The position numbers and the translations under genes were made by a program. A stretch of DNA of 51,664 nt, taken from GCA-2401735 sp051252095 (GTDB lineage: Bacteria > Pseudomonadota > Gammaproteobacteria > Burkholderiales > Methylophilaceae). Below are positions 6,438-12,825 of this stretch, in pieces (position 1 is the first letter of the stretch; the number at the start of each line of letters is the position of its first letter). The stretch covers positions 1 through 51,664 of the forward strand of contig JBPOFK010000017.1 in NCBI GenBank assembly GCA_051252095.1, written 5' to 3'. The notes under the pieces were generated by a model. The model saw only the letters and a list, made by a program, of their open reading frames with translations. It was not told the origin of the DNA and made no database searches.

Positions 6438-6851
6438 TTAATGCTTTCTATTGCCGTTATTCTCGAATGTATTGCTTTTAGCTGGTGAAATTGATGTAAC
6501 TTTTGATTGTGAAGACGGTGTTAAGCCGAAGTCATTCATTAATGCACGATATTGTGCAATCATAAAGCCTGTAGGTGTCGCGCCAATCTCAAAAAGCCCA
6601 ACAATCTTTCCATGCATACCGCACATAATTGCCAGTGCAGACAAGCCACCTTCTGTTAGCAAGCCATTAGCAATTAATATTGGCACAAGCCTATTCCACT
6701 CTTTTTTTGCATTTTTATCTACGATCCAGTCAGGTGGTTCAGGTGGGTTTTCTATCATCGGAAATTCAACTGGCTTGTTCTTTTTGTCTGAAGCACGAAC
6801 AGTTCCTGCAATAACCTTTAGGCTTAATGGTTTTCTAGCTCTTGGAATTAT
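6438..6851 (-). CDS. terS: Phage terminase small subunit, P27-type, with non-AUG start
   Basis: The small terminase subunit recognises the packaging site on phage or satellite DNA and recruits the large subunit. The core PPEPPDWIVDKNAKKEWNRLVPILIANGLLTEGGLSALAIMCG fits the P27 family. An internal ATG at 6758 would give only 106 aa, but the frame continues upstream with family-like sequence (RARKPLSLKVIAGTVRASDKK). It runs back to ATA (6851-6849) and ATT (6848-6846), 6 and 9 nt after AGGAG (6862-6858). An in-frame TAG precedes that ribosome site. No ATG, GTG or TTG is available there, so translation probably starts at AUA or AUU, giving 136-137 aa; otherwise a start mutation has weakened the gene. 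It is last in the leftward capsid operon. Confidence 0.8.
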   Translation of the reverse strand: MIPRARKPLSLKVIAGTVRASDKKNKPVEFPMIENPPEPPDWIVDKNAKKEWNRLVPILIANGLLTEGGLSALAIMCGMHGKIVGLFEIGATPTGFMIAQYRALMNDFGLTPSSQSKVTSISPAKSNTFENNGNRKH

Positions 6852-6990
6852 GTATGTCTCCTATTTTATGAATCAACTGTGCAAAAAAACGACTGGGCGG
6901 CTGGTTTACGATTCTTTCCCTAACATCTTAAAAACCTCCCCCCACCCCATGGCGAAGTGCCAAGGTCGAAGTGCGATGAACGAATGTTCT
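6852..6990 (-). other. Noncoding gap before terS, candidate packaging (cos) region
   Basis: A 139-bp gap between the 81-aa gene and terS is unusual in an otherwise overlapping operon. It holds a G-rich run on the minus strand (ATGGGGTGGGGGGAGG, 6950-6935). It also holds AAGGTCGAAG (6962-6971), which recurs exactly in the gap between the primase and capsid genes (8505-8514), and a GAAC-GTTC hairpin. In cos phages the cohesive-end site often lies directly upstream of terS, so this is the best place to look for one. That assignment is inference. Confidence 0.3.
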
Positions 6991-7236
6991 TTAACTCGAC
7001 TCAGCAATCATTCGCATAACCTTCTCTTGATGCTGCTTAAGCATGGCATTGACTCTTGTATTGAAAGTCTCCACAGCAATATCAACGGCAGCTCGTTGGT
7101 ACATATATAGCTTGGGGCGCTGTGTCCCAGTGTACAAAGCTTGTACCATAGTGTGCATTGCTTCTTCCATTGCTTCAGCTAGCTCTGCTGCATTGATTAT
7201 CTCAATAGGCTGAAAGTCTTTGTTTAAATGATTCAT
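6991..7236 (-). CDS. Small hypothetical protein in capsid operon (81 aa)
   Basis: I do not recognise the family. The protein is helical and mildly acidic at its N-terminal half (AAELAEAMEEAMHTMVQALY) and ends in an amphipathic helix (NTRVNAMLKQHQEKVMRMIAESS). AGGGAG precedes ATG 7236 at good spacing. The ATG overlaps the stop of the upstream 55-aa gene (ATGA), so the two are coupled. The position between capsid and small terminase suggests an assembly role such as scaffold, size determination or head completion, but no motif proves it. Confidence 0.65.
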   Translation of the reverse strand: MNHLNKDFQPIEIINAAELAEAMEEAMHTMVQALYTGTQRPKLYMYQRAAVDIAVETFNTRVNAMLKQHQEKVMRMIAESS

Positions 7237-7400
7237 TGCTTTAACTCCCTAATTTTTTTATTTACATATTGCTTCATCTTTCTTTCTTGCAGTTGAAAAG
7301 CTGCTTCAACAGCTTCTGAAGTACGCTTCTCAATACATTTGTCTATATACGCTTTTATCGCTTCGAAGAATTTTTTTTGAGCTTCACTAGGCTTTCCCAT
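7233..7400 (-). CDS. 55-aa small protein between capsid and the 81-aa gene
   Basis: A short frame from ATG 7400 to TGA 7233, with AAAGGA as ribosome site. It is highly charged and predicted to be almost entirely helical: MGKPSEAQKKFFEAIKAYID, then KRTSEAVEAAFQLQERK and KKIRELKQ. It overlaps the next gene by ATGA and starts 20 bp after the capsid gene. The length, charge and helical content would suit a small scaffold or capsid-binding peptide, but that is speculation. Coding potential, ribosome site and overlap make it real with fair confidence. Confidence 0.65.
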   Translation of the reverse strand: MGKPSEAQKKFFEAIKAYIDKCIEKRTSEAVEAAFQLQERKMKQYVNKKIRELKQ

Positions 7401-7419
7401 TCACTTAATCCTTTCTTCA

Positions 7420-8460
7420 TTAATAATTCACGCCATTTACCATAGCGATAGCAGAAGACTCTAGTAATCTAAAACCATAATATCTATGAGCAGCGATTGC
7501 TTTTAGCCTATTTTCCCAAAGGCTTGTTAGGATTACGTCAGGGTTAGCAACTTCAGAAGGGTCACTCATGATCTCAACGAGGGCTTGTTCAGACGTGTCG
7601 AGCAAAACGGTCTCATTGTTTCCAGCGATACCTGAGGCATCAATCAACACCAATGAACCGCCATCGCTATCACGTGGTAATTGGTCGGTCACAAGTAGCG
7701 GAATGCCGAACAATTCACCACCCATAGGCGTAACTTTTGGATAGACAGGCACACCATTTGTGTCGGTCATAACACTTAGATTTGCTGCTATTGTTGGGTC
7801 TGTTATTAGATATTGTTTGCTGGTGGACTTGAGTGTGACGCTAGCCAATAAGGCTTTTACATCAACAGCCACGTTCACAGCAGTATCACCACTTGAAACA
7901 ATTGGCGTAACACCACTAATCAGGCTTGTTAAGAAGGTCGCGTCTGTTGCAACACCTACAGCACTTTGCAATTCTTTGGATAAAAGGCTCTGCGCTTCAT
8001 TGCTGGAGCTAATCGCCAACTCATTGCTGATAACAATCAATGCTGAGGCTTTCTGTGGCTCTAAATTTAAGCTATCAATGGTTGACCTTGTGACTGGCAT
8101 CGCCTTGCCTTCGTCGACTGTTGAACCTTGAACGCTTGAGGAGAGCTTAATCCGTGTCTTAAGTGGAATTTTTCGCATTGCTCTGTCTTTCAACAGCCTA
8201 TCGAATACGCTTGCATCAGCTAGTGATTCAACAAACCCTTTTGAAATTTGTTTGTAATCAGCCAGTGATGTACCCCATGACGGGTCGCTCGTCGTACCAA
8301 CTTCAACGGCTGACTTGATAATCCCTTTCACACGCATTGGCAGTCTTGCATTGTCTTTAGCAAACAACTCTGCATCTATTAAGCTTTTGCCACCACGTAA
8401 CAGCACTTGAGCGTAGCTGGTGAATTCACCTGCCCCATTTGGTCTAGTAGTTAATTCCAT
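7420..8460 (-). CDS. HK97-fold phage major capsid protein
   Basis: Shell-forming protein of a tailed-phage type capsid. The sequence fits the Phage_capsid (HK97 gp5-like) family. A helical N-terminal arm (about 1-75) leads to the P-loop/E-loop region with RIKLSSSVQGSTVDEGKAMP. Then come LEPQKASALIVISNELAISS and the A-domain, with PVYPKVTPMGGELFGIPLLV and DGGSLVLIDASGI, and the C-terminal NRLKAIAAHRYYGFRLLESSA. At 346 aa it is close to usual length after loss of a delta/scaffold domain, and there is no adjacent protease gene to process one. ATG 8460 has AAAGGAA upstream. It is the only structural gene visible in the island, so portal, connectors and tail must come from elsewhere. Confidence 0.92.
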   Translation of the reverse strand: MELTTRPNGAGEFTSYAQVLLRGGKSLIDAELFAKDNARLPMRVKGIIKSAVEVGTTSDPSWGTSLADYKQISKGFVESLADASVFDRLLKDRAMRKIPLKTRIKLSSSVQGSTVDEGKAMPVTRSTIDSLNLEPQKASALIVISNELAISSSNEAQSLLSKELQSAVGVATDATFLTSLISGVTPIVSSGDTAVNVAVDVKALLASVTLKSTSKQYLITDPTIAANLSVMTDTNGVPVYPKVTPMGGELFGIPLLVTDQLPRDSDGGSLVLIDASGIAGNNETVLLDTSEQALVEIMSDPSEVANPDVILTSLWENRLKAIAAHRYYGFRLLESSAIAMVNGVNY

Positions 8461-8531
8461 AATAAGATTTCCTTTTCAATAATTAAAAAATTTTGCCTTG
8501 GTCTAAGGTCGAAGGCTGCACCTCAAAATTG

Positions 8532-10706
8532 TTAAAACATTTCGCCAGTCACCTCATCTCGTGGGTCGAGTCCTGCTGGCGTTCCAATTTTTGCGTATAT
8601 GGTTAATCCTTTTTTGCTTGGTGGCTTTGTCCAGCGTCCATCAGCTTTTGCTGGATTCGCATATTTGAAATAATCAGAGTCTGCTATAGCTGCATTCAGG
8701 CGACTGTTGAAAGCGCCATTTATCTCATCATCATTTTTCCTTGCCAGCTCTTTGATATGACTGCCACTGACGAATCGCGGATAATCTAATTCGGCAAGAA
8801 TATCTCTTAGCCAAGCATGCCTTTCTCGACCTATTTCAATGACTGCTTTTTGGGCGCGGGTTTGTCTTTGTCCATTGCTTGCTGAGAATCCTGAAATGTT
8901 TCGTTCATGCAGGAAGGCTGCCATATGATTAGCACCATTTTCTTGGTTGAATTGATGCCATAAGTCTTCAAAGTATTGCCTGCGTTTTGCAGGGTCTGCC
9001 AAGCCCATTTCAGCAAGAGACGCTGACTCAATTACATCGTAGCGCCTGTCATCAGGTGGTATGTAAATACCACTCGATAGATGATTAGTTGTAATAACCA
9101 TGCCGCAATACATACGCACGCTGTACTTGCTGCCGTATTTTTGGTTAATGGTTATTTGGTCAGGGTTGCCAGCTATGAGAACTTTGGTTTGCTCATTGAA
9201 TGCGAAGCGGTTCATATCATGTAAGTTTGCTGCTTCGGATATTCTCACAAGGGTTGAAGCTGCATATTCATTGAAGCTACTCTGTAATGCGCTTGGGTCA
9301 ATATTGCTGCAATTCCAATGACCGATTGCAGGTAGGCAGAACTCAATACAACTATCTTTCCCTGTACCCTGCGTGCCCGCTATTAGTAAGGCGAAACGTG
9401 GTTTTTCAAAAGGCTTTTGCACTCGATGAGCTATATAATTCAAGAATTGCTCTGCGTCACCGCTATTGGGGAACACTCGATGAATATGGTCGATGAACGG
9501 CTTGGCTAATTTTGGATTGCCTAGCTCTAATATGGGCTTACGGTATAGATTGAAAATCGCTGCATTAGGGTCTTCAATAATTTCACCGTCTATGCACTCA
9601 AAGCCTTTTGAAAAGCCGTCTTCAAGTTTTGGATCGCACGCTAAAGATGTGACATAAAACTTCTTTTTTATCCATTGGCTAGCCTTGATAATTTTGCCGT
9701 CTTCATTGATTGGGCTGCATCCGCTATCCACTGACTCACTCGAAAAATAAGTCCTCGTTGGGATATATAAAAAGTTGTTAGATTGACCGACATAAACAAA
9801 TTTCGAAGCTTCTATATCACCTGACTTGAAAACAAAGCCGTTGCTTATTGCCTCTTGGACGATGCTTGCTATGGTTAATTCTTTATGTGCTGTTTGTTGG
9901 CTTAACTCGTAAAACGCCTCATGCATGATTTGGTCGTGGTTTCTGCCTTTTTTACCACCTTCTTTGTTTGCCCAGTCTAGATAGACCTGCCATCCTTCGT
10001 CTGAGCGGTTGAACTCTCTACCTAAAATCACCCCATAATTGCGCCATGTATCACGGTTCGATGCAGGTACATATGAAAGCATTTCTTCAACTTGCTCAAG
10101 AGTGAATTTTCTTTTGCGATAGTCATCTTTTTTAGGTCTACCACGTGTTTCTTTACGCACACATAAATGTGCAGGTAGATTAGCGAGGGGTGTACCTTCG
10201 TTGAGCCACTTATAGTGACTGCCAGAACGATGAAGACTTGGGGGAGCAACCACATAGCCTTTTTCATTGCGGACATCTATACCCTTGCCTAAAGTGTTTG
10301 AAGAGGTTTTCAGTGAGCTGTTAAATTTGAAATAGAAATGTGAGCCTCCGCTTGGTGTTTCAACAACTAACGTATCTGGTTCACCGTGCTCCTGAATTAA
10401 TTCAATCCATGTTTCAGCACCGCCTTTGTTCCCAATGTCTATGTCAATGATGGTTAAGTCAGAACTCTCGCCAGTAGCTATGCCAATGTTGCGTTGCTCA
10501 TCAGTAGAAAACCAAGCTTCGATTTTATTGGTGTCTGTAGTCGCCTCTTTAACACCACGACTTACCGCTGGATGTTTACCTGCATCACTGCAATCAGCAT
10601 TGCCGCAAGTGCATTTTCCATCAATAATTGAATGCAGTGGAAAGACGTGCCAGCCTCTAGAAATGTACGCTTTGGCAGCCTCAAAAATTTGTTCTTTATG
10701 ATTCAC
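8532..10706 (-). CDS. PrimPol-helicase replication protein (P4 alpha-like)
   Basis: A 724-aa multidomain protein that should initiate, prime and unwind the satellite's replication. Residues 1-185 are a bifunctional primase/polymerase domain with a Cys/His cluster (C32, C34, C39, H45), the catalytic IDID at 87-90, His123 in GGSHFYFK and KGIDVRNEKGYVVAPPS. Residues 200-290 resemble the PriCT-2 primase C-terminal domain. The rest is a superfamily-3/DUF5906 type helicase with Walker A GTQGTGKD at 444-451, and later VLIAGNPDQITINQKYG and TTNHLSSGIYIPPDDRR. It starts with GTG 10706, 5 nt after AAGGG; that ribosome site lies just before the stop of the second AlpA gene, so the two are coupled. It is intact. 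Confidence 0.92.
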   Translation of the reverse strand: MNHKEQIFEAAKAYISRGWHVFPLHSIIDGKCTCGNADCSDAGKHPAVSRGVKEATTDTNKIEAWFSTDEQRNIGIATGESSDLTIIDIDIGNKGGAETWIELIQEHGEPDTLVVETPSGGSHFYFKFNSSLKTSSNTLGKGIDVRNEKGYVVAPPSLHRSGSHYKWLNEGTPLANLPAHLCVRKETRGRPKKDDYRKRKFTLEQVEEMLSYVPASNRDTWRNYGVILGREFNRSDEGWQVYLDWANKEGGKKGRNHDQIMHEAFYELSQQTAHKELTIASIVQEAISNGFVFKSGDIEASKFVYVGQSNNFLYIPTRTYFSSESVDSGCSPINEDGKIIKASQWIKKKFYVTSLACDPKLEDGFSKGFECIDGEIIEDPNAAIFNLYRKPILELGNPKLAKPFIDHIHRVFPNSGDAEQFLNYIAHRVQKPFEKPRFALLIAGTQGTGKDSCIEFCLPAIGHWNCSNIDPSALQSSFNEYAASTLVRISEAANLHDMNRFAFNEQTKVLIAGNPDQITINQKYGSKYSVRMYCGMVITTNHLSSGIYIPPDDRRYDVIESASLAEMGLADPAKRRQYFEDLWHQFNQENGANHMAAFLHERNISGFSASNGQRQTRAQKAVIEIGRERHAWLRDILAELDYPRFVSGSHIKELARKNDDEINGAFNSRLNAAIADSDYFKYANPAKADGRWTKPPSKKGLTIYAKIGTPAGLDPRDEVTGEMF

Positions 10707-10714
10707 ATATGCCC

Positions 10715-10927
10715 TTAAACTTTTGTTGGTCTGCCACGTTTTGTGATTGGCTTAGGTTCAAAGCGCTTTGCTTTTTGCTGCTCTAACCATTCATCAATCT
10801 CTTCTTTGTCCCATCTAGCTGAACCACCCACTTTAAAACTTGGTGGAAACCCTCTTGTTTTGCACATCTGATAAATTGAGGTTTTGCTAACCTGTAGGAG
10901 CAGCATCACATCATTAATGGTGAGCAT
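10715..10927 (-). CDS. AlpA-family DNA-binding regulator, copy 2
   Basis: A 70-aa helix-turn-helix protein of the AlpA/MerR-like excisionase-regulator group, with MLTINDVMLLLQVSKTSIYQ, GFPPSFKVGGSARWDKEEID and a basic tail. In satellites of the P4/PICI kind AlpA controls excision and activates the replication module. I prefer ATG 10927, with AAGGAG 6 nt upstream, over an in-frame ATG at 10975 that lies inside the upstream gene without a ribosome site. It overlaps the first AlpA gene by 14 bp and is followed directly by the primase gene. Confidence 0.85.
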   Translation of the reverse strand: MLTINDVMLLLQVSKTSIYQMCKTRGFPPSFKVGGSARWDKEEIDEWLEQQKAKRFEPKPITKRGRPTKV

Positions 10928-11144
10928 GGCTGTCTCCTTGGTCACGGGCTTGGATGCGTTGATTGAGCCATTCATGCACTTCAGTGCTTAACCAGCCAAC
11001 TGCGACCTTTGAACCTAAATTGACACTTTGAGGAAAAGTACCTTCTTTGATGCGTTTTGCAATTGCAGTTTTTTTCAAACCTGTAAGCTTTTCTACGTCT
11101 TTTCGACGTAAGATATAAGGCTGTGTTTGTTTAACTAGTTTCAT
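10914..11144 (-). CDS. AlpA-family DNA-binding regulator, copy 1
   Basis: A 76-aa helix-turn-helix protein whose pattern parallels copy 2: YILRRKDVEKLTGLKKTAIAKRIKEGTFPQSVNLGSKVAVGWLSTEVHEWL. ATG 11144 has AAAGGAG at 6-nt spacing, the strongest ribosome site in the operon. As first gene of the leftward operon it probably regulates the operon and excision. The two AlpA paralogs are clearly diverged from each other, so this is not a recent duplication; one may be the activator and the other the excisionase. Confidence 0.85.
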   Translation of the reverse strand: MKLVKQTQPYILRRKDVEKLTGLKKTAIAKRIKEGTFPQSVNLGSKVAVGWLSTEVHEWLNQRIQARDQGDSHAHH

Positions 11145-11224
11145 ATCTCACTCCTTTGTAATCTATCCGTTTCTGATTTGAGTGAGCTAAGTATGCCTGA
11201 TAGGGTGAGAGGCAAAAAATTAAG

Positions 11225-11244
11225 GGAAAACTTTGAAGTTTTCC
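11225..11244. promoter_or_regulatory. Perfect palindrome upstream of the alpA operon
   Basis: GGAAAACTT-TG-AAGTTTTCC has 9-bp perfect arms and lies 80 bp before the first alpA start, within the promoter region of the leftward operon. The stretch 11145-11384 also holds the 12-mer arm site TTAAAAGGGGTC (11316-11327). An operator for AlpA or for a helper-phage activator is plausible. A hairpin in RNA is the alternative. Confidence 0.4.
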
Positions 11245-11339
11245 AATTTTTCTAGGAATTTAAGTGTGGAAAGGCTAAGTCGCTAGAGATATTAGAGATA
11301 AACCAAGAAGGGGGCTTAAAAGGGGTCGAATTAAATAAG

Positions 11340-11375
11340 AAAAACCCGCAAAGCCATTGACTATGCGGGTTTTGA
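11340..11375 (-). terminator. Island-supplied terminator after tRNA-Ser
   Basis: On the minus strand AAAACCCGCA and TGCGGGTTTTT pair around a 14-nt loop and end in a U run. It lies 10 bp beyond the tRNA-Ser CCA, inside the island, so the element replaces the terminator it displaced from the tRNA gene. Confidence 0.8.
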
Positions 11376-11384
11376 ATAATGCTC

Positions 11385-11477
11385 TGGCGGAGAGCGAGGG
11401 ATTCGAACCCTCGATACAGGTTTACCCCGTATGCTTCCTTAGCAGGGAAGTGCCTTCGACCACTCGGCCAGCTCTCC
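11385..11477 (-). tRNA. tRNA-Ser (anticodon GCT), attR
   Basis: A class II tRNA on the minus strand: acceptor GGAGAGC/GCTCTCC with discriminator G and encoded CCA, anticodon stem CTTCC/GGAAG around CTGCTAA (anticodon GCT), a long variable arm, and T arm with GTTCGAATC. It reads AGC/AGU serine codons. The gene is intact because the island restored its 3' end. The last 14 bases are duplicated at 1795-1808. Confidence 0.97.
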
Positions 11478-11513
11478 GTTTTAAAACTGTTTTATCGCTA
11501 TGATAAGGCCGCG

Positions 11514-11542
11514 ATATTACGCGAAATTAGCGTTAAAATCAA
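11514..11542 (-). promoter_or_regulatory. Promoter of tRNA-Ser
   Basis: On the minus strand TTGATT (11542-11537) and TAATAT (11519-11514) are spaced by 17 bp. The predicted start leaves about 30 nt of leader before the tRNA. It lies just downstream of the lysC terminator-like hairpin. Confidence 0.45.
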
Positions 11543-11546
11543 TGGA

Positions 11547-11567
11547 AAAGACAAATCGATTGTCTTT
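11547..11567 (-). terminator. Weak terminator after lysC
   Basis: AAAGACAA and TTGTCTTT form a perfect 8-bp stem with a 5-nt loop, 4 bp after the lysC stop. On the minus strand the U residues are mostly inside the stem, so termination may be partial and allow some read-through into tRNA-Ser. Confidence 0.5.
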
Positions 11568-11570
11568 ATC

Positions 11571-12806
11571 TTATGCTTCATCCAATTCAAACACTTTATG
11601 TAAAACACGTACTGCCAATTCCATATATTTTTCTTCTATGACCACAGCGACTTTAATTTCACTGGTGGAAATCATTTGAATATTAATGCCTTCTTCAGAA
11701 AGGGTACGGAACATTTGGCTAGCAACGCCTACGTGAGAGCGCATACCAACACCGACGATTGCCACTTTGGCAATATGATCATCGCCTTTTATCTCACGTG
11801 CATTGATTGTTGGTTGTACAGTGTTCTGCAGAATATCCAATGCCTTTTGCATTTCATTTTTGTGCACAGTAAATGTAAAATCAGTTGAATTATCAGCCCC
11901 TTGGTTTTGGATGATAATATCGACATCAATATTGGCCTCTGCAATAGGGCCTAAAATTTGGTAGGCAATGCCAGGCCTATCTGGCACACCTGAAATGGTG
12001 ATTTTTGCTTCATCGCGATTAAATGCGATACCAGAAATTAGTGGATCTTCCATGTTTTCTTCCTTGCTATCATCTTCAAATGTAATTAAGGTGCCGTTGC
12101 CTTCTTCTTGAAAGCTTGAAAGCACACGTAATTTAACCCGATACTTGCCTGCAAATTCTACAGATCTTGTCTGTAAGACTTTGCTACCTTGTGAGGCTAG
12201 TTCAAGCATTTCCTCAAAGGTTATTTTTTCTAAACGCCTTGCTTCAGGCACAATACGAGGGTCGGTTGTGTAAACACCGTCAACATCGGTATAGATTTGA
12301 CATTCATCAGCCCTAAGCGCAGCTGCTAATGCAACACCAGTCGTGTCTGATCCACCTCGACCTAGCGTGGTGATATTGCCGCTTGCATCACAACCTTGGA
12401 ATCCAGCAACAACGACGACATAGCCATCATTTAAATCTTTTTGCATGTTTTGACCGTCGATGTTCATGATGCGGGCTTTACCATGCGATTCATCCGTCAA
12501 AATTTTGACTTGTGATCCCGTATAACTTTTTGCTTTTAAGCCAATCTCTTGCAATGCAAGTGCGGTCATGCCAATAGTGACTTGCTCGCCAGTTGAGACG
12601 ATAACATCAAGCTCTCTCGGGTTTGGTTTGGCCGAGATTTCGTTTGCTAATGCAATTAGGCGATTTGTTTCACCTGACATTGCAGAAACGACCACGACAA
12701 TTTGGTGCCCTTGCTCTTTAAAGCGGGCTACCCTCTTTGCTAGGTTTTGGATACGTTCTGCGTTAGCAACAGAAGTACCTCCATATTTTTGAACGATTAA
12801 TGCCAT
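11571..12806 (-). CDS. lysC: Aspartate kinase
   Basis: Phosphorylates aspartate at the head of the lysine, threonine and methionine branch. The kinase domain starts with VQKYGGTSVANAERI and contains VVVVSAMSGETN, VVVVAGFQG and LGRGGSDTTGVALAAAL. Two ACT domains follow from about residue 265 (ISGVPDRPGIAYQILGPIAEANID and IVGVGMRSHVGVASQMF), the sites of feedback control by lysine and threonine. At 411 aa it is the usual length for beta-proteobacterial enzymes. An internal start for a separate beta subunit, as in some relatives, is possible but not shown. It follows alaS by 19 bp and is probably cotranscribed with it. Confidence 0.96.
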   Translation of the reverse strand: MALIVQKYGGTSVANAERIQNLAKRVARFKEQGHQIVVVVSAMSGETNRLIALANEISAKPNPRELDVIVSTGEQVTIGMTALALQEIGLKAKSYTGSQVKILTDESHGKARIMNIDGQNMQKDLNDGYVVVVAGFQGCDASGNITTLGRGGSDTTGVALAAALRADECQIYTDVDGVYTTDPRIVPEARRLEKITFEEMLELASQGSKVLQTRSVEFAGKYRVKLRVLSSFQEEGNGTLITFEDDSKEENMEDPLISGIAFNRDEAKITISGVPDRPGIAYQILGPIAEANIDVDIIIQNQGADNSTDFTFTVHKNEMQKALDILQNTVQPTINAREIKGDDHIAKVAIVGVGMRSHVGVASQMFRTLSEEGINIQMISTSEIKVAVVIEEKYMELAVRVLHKVFELDEA

Positions 12807-12825
12807 AATTTATTATATTAAATAG

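Larger units (their letters stand above)
1795..11398. mobile_element. Phage-satellite-like genomic island integrated in tRNA-Ser(GCU)
   Basis: The element is bounded by 14-bp direct repeats, TGGCGGAGAGCGAG (1795-1808 and 11385-11398), which are the 3' end of the tRNA-Ser gene including CCA. The integrase is next to the left end and reads inward, the usual P4-type arrangement. The rightmost genes read leftward in the order alpA-alpA-PrimPol/helicase-capsid-55 aa-81 aa-terS. The left half reads rightward: integrase, 221 aa, winged-helix-like protein, 41 aa, nuclease. The two halves converge near 6.4 kb. I see no large terminase, portal, protease, tail, holin or lysin, which argues against a degraded complete prophage and for a satellite. 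All core genes are intact in reading frame. Confidence 0.88.

Noticed and set aside
6451..7110. A 219-aa rightward frame across terS and the 81-aa gene
   Set aside because: It is antisense to a recognisable terminase and to a gene with a good ribosome site; its sequence is low in charged residues and has no family character.
1795..11398. Interpretation as a degraded complete prophage
   Set aside because: The genes present are intact and tightly packed with no fragments of tail, lysis or large terminase genes, so loss by decay is less likely than a satellite design.
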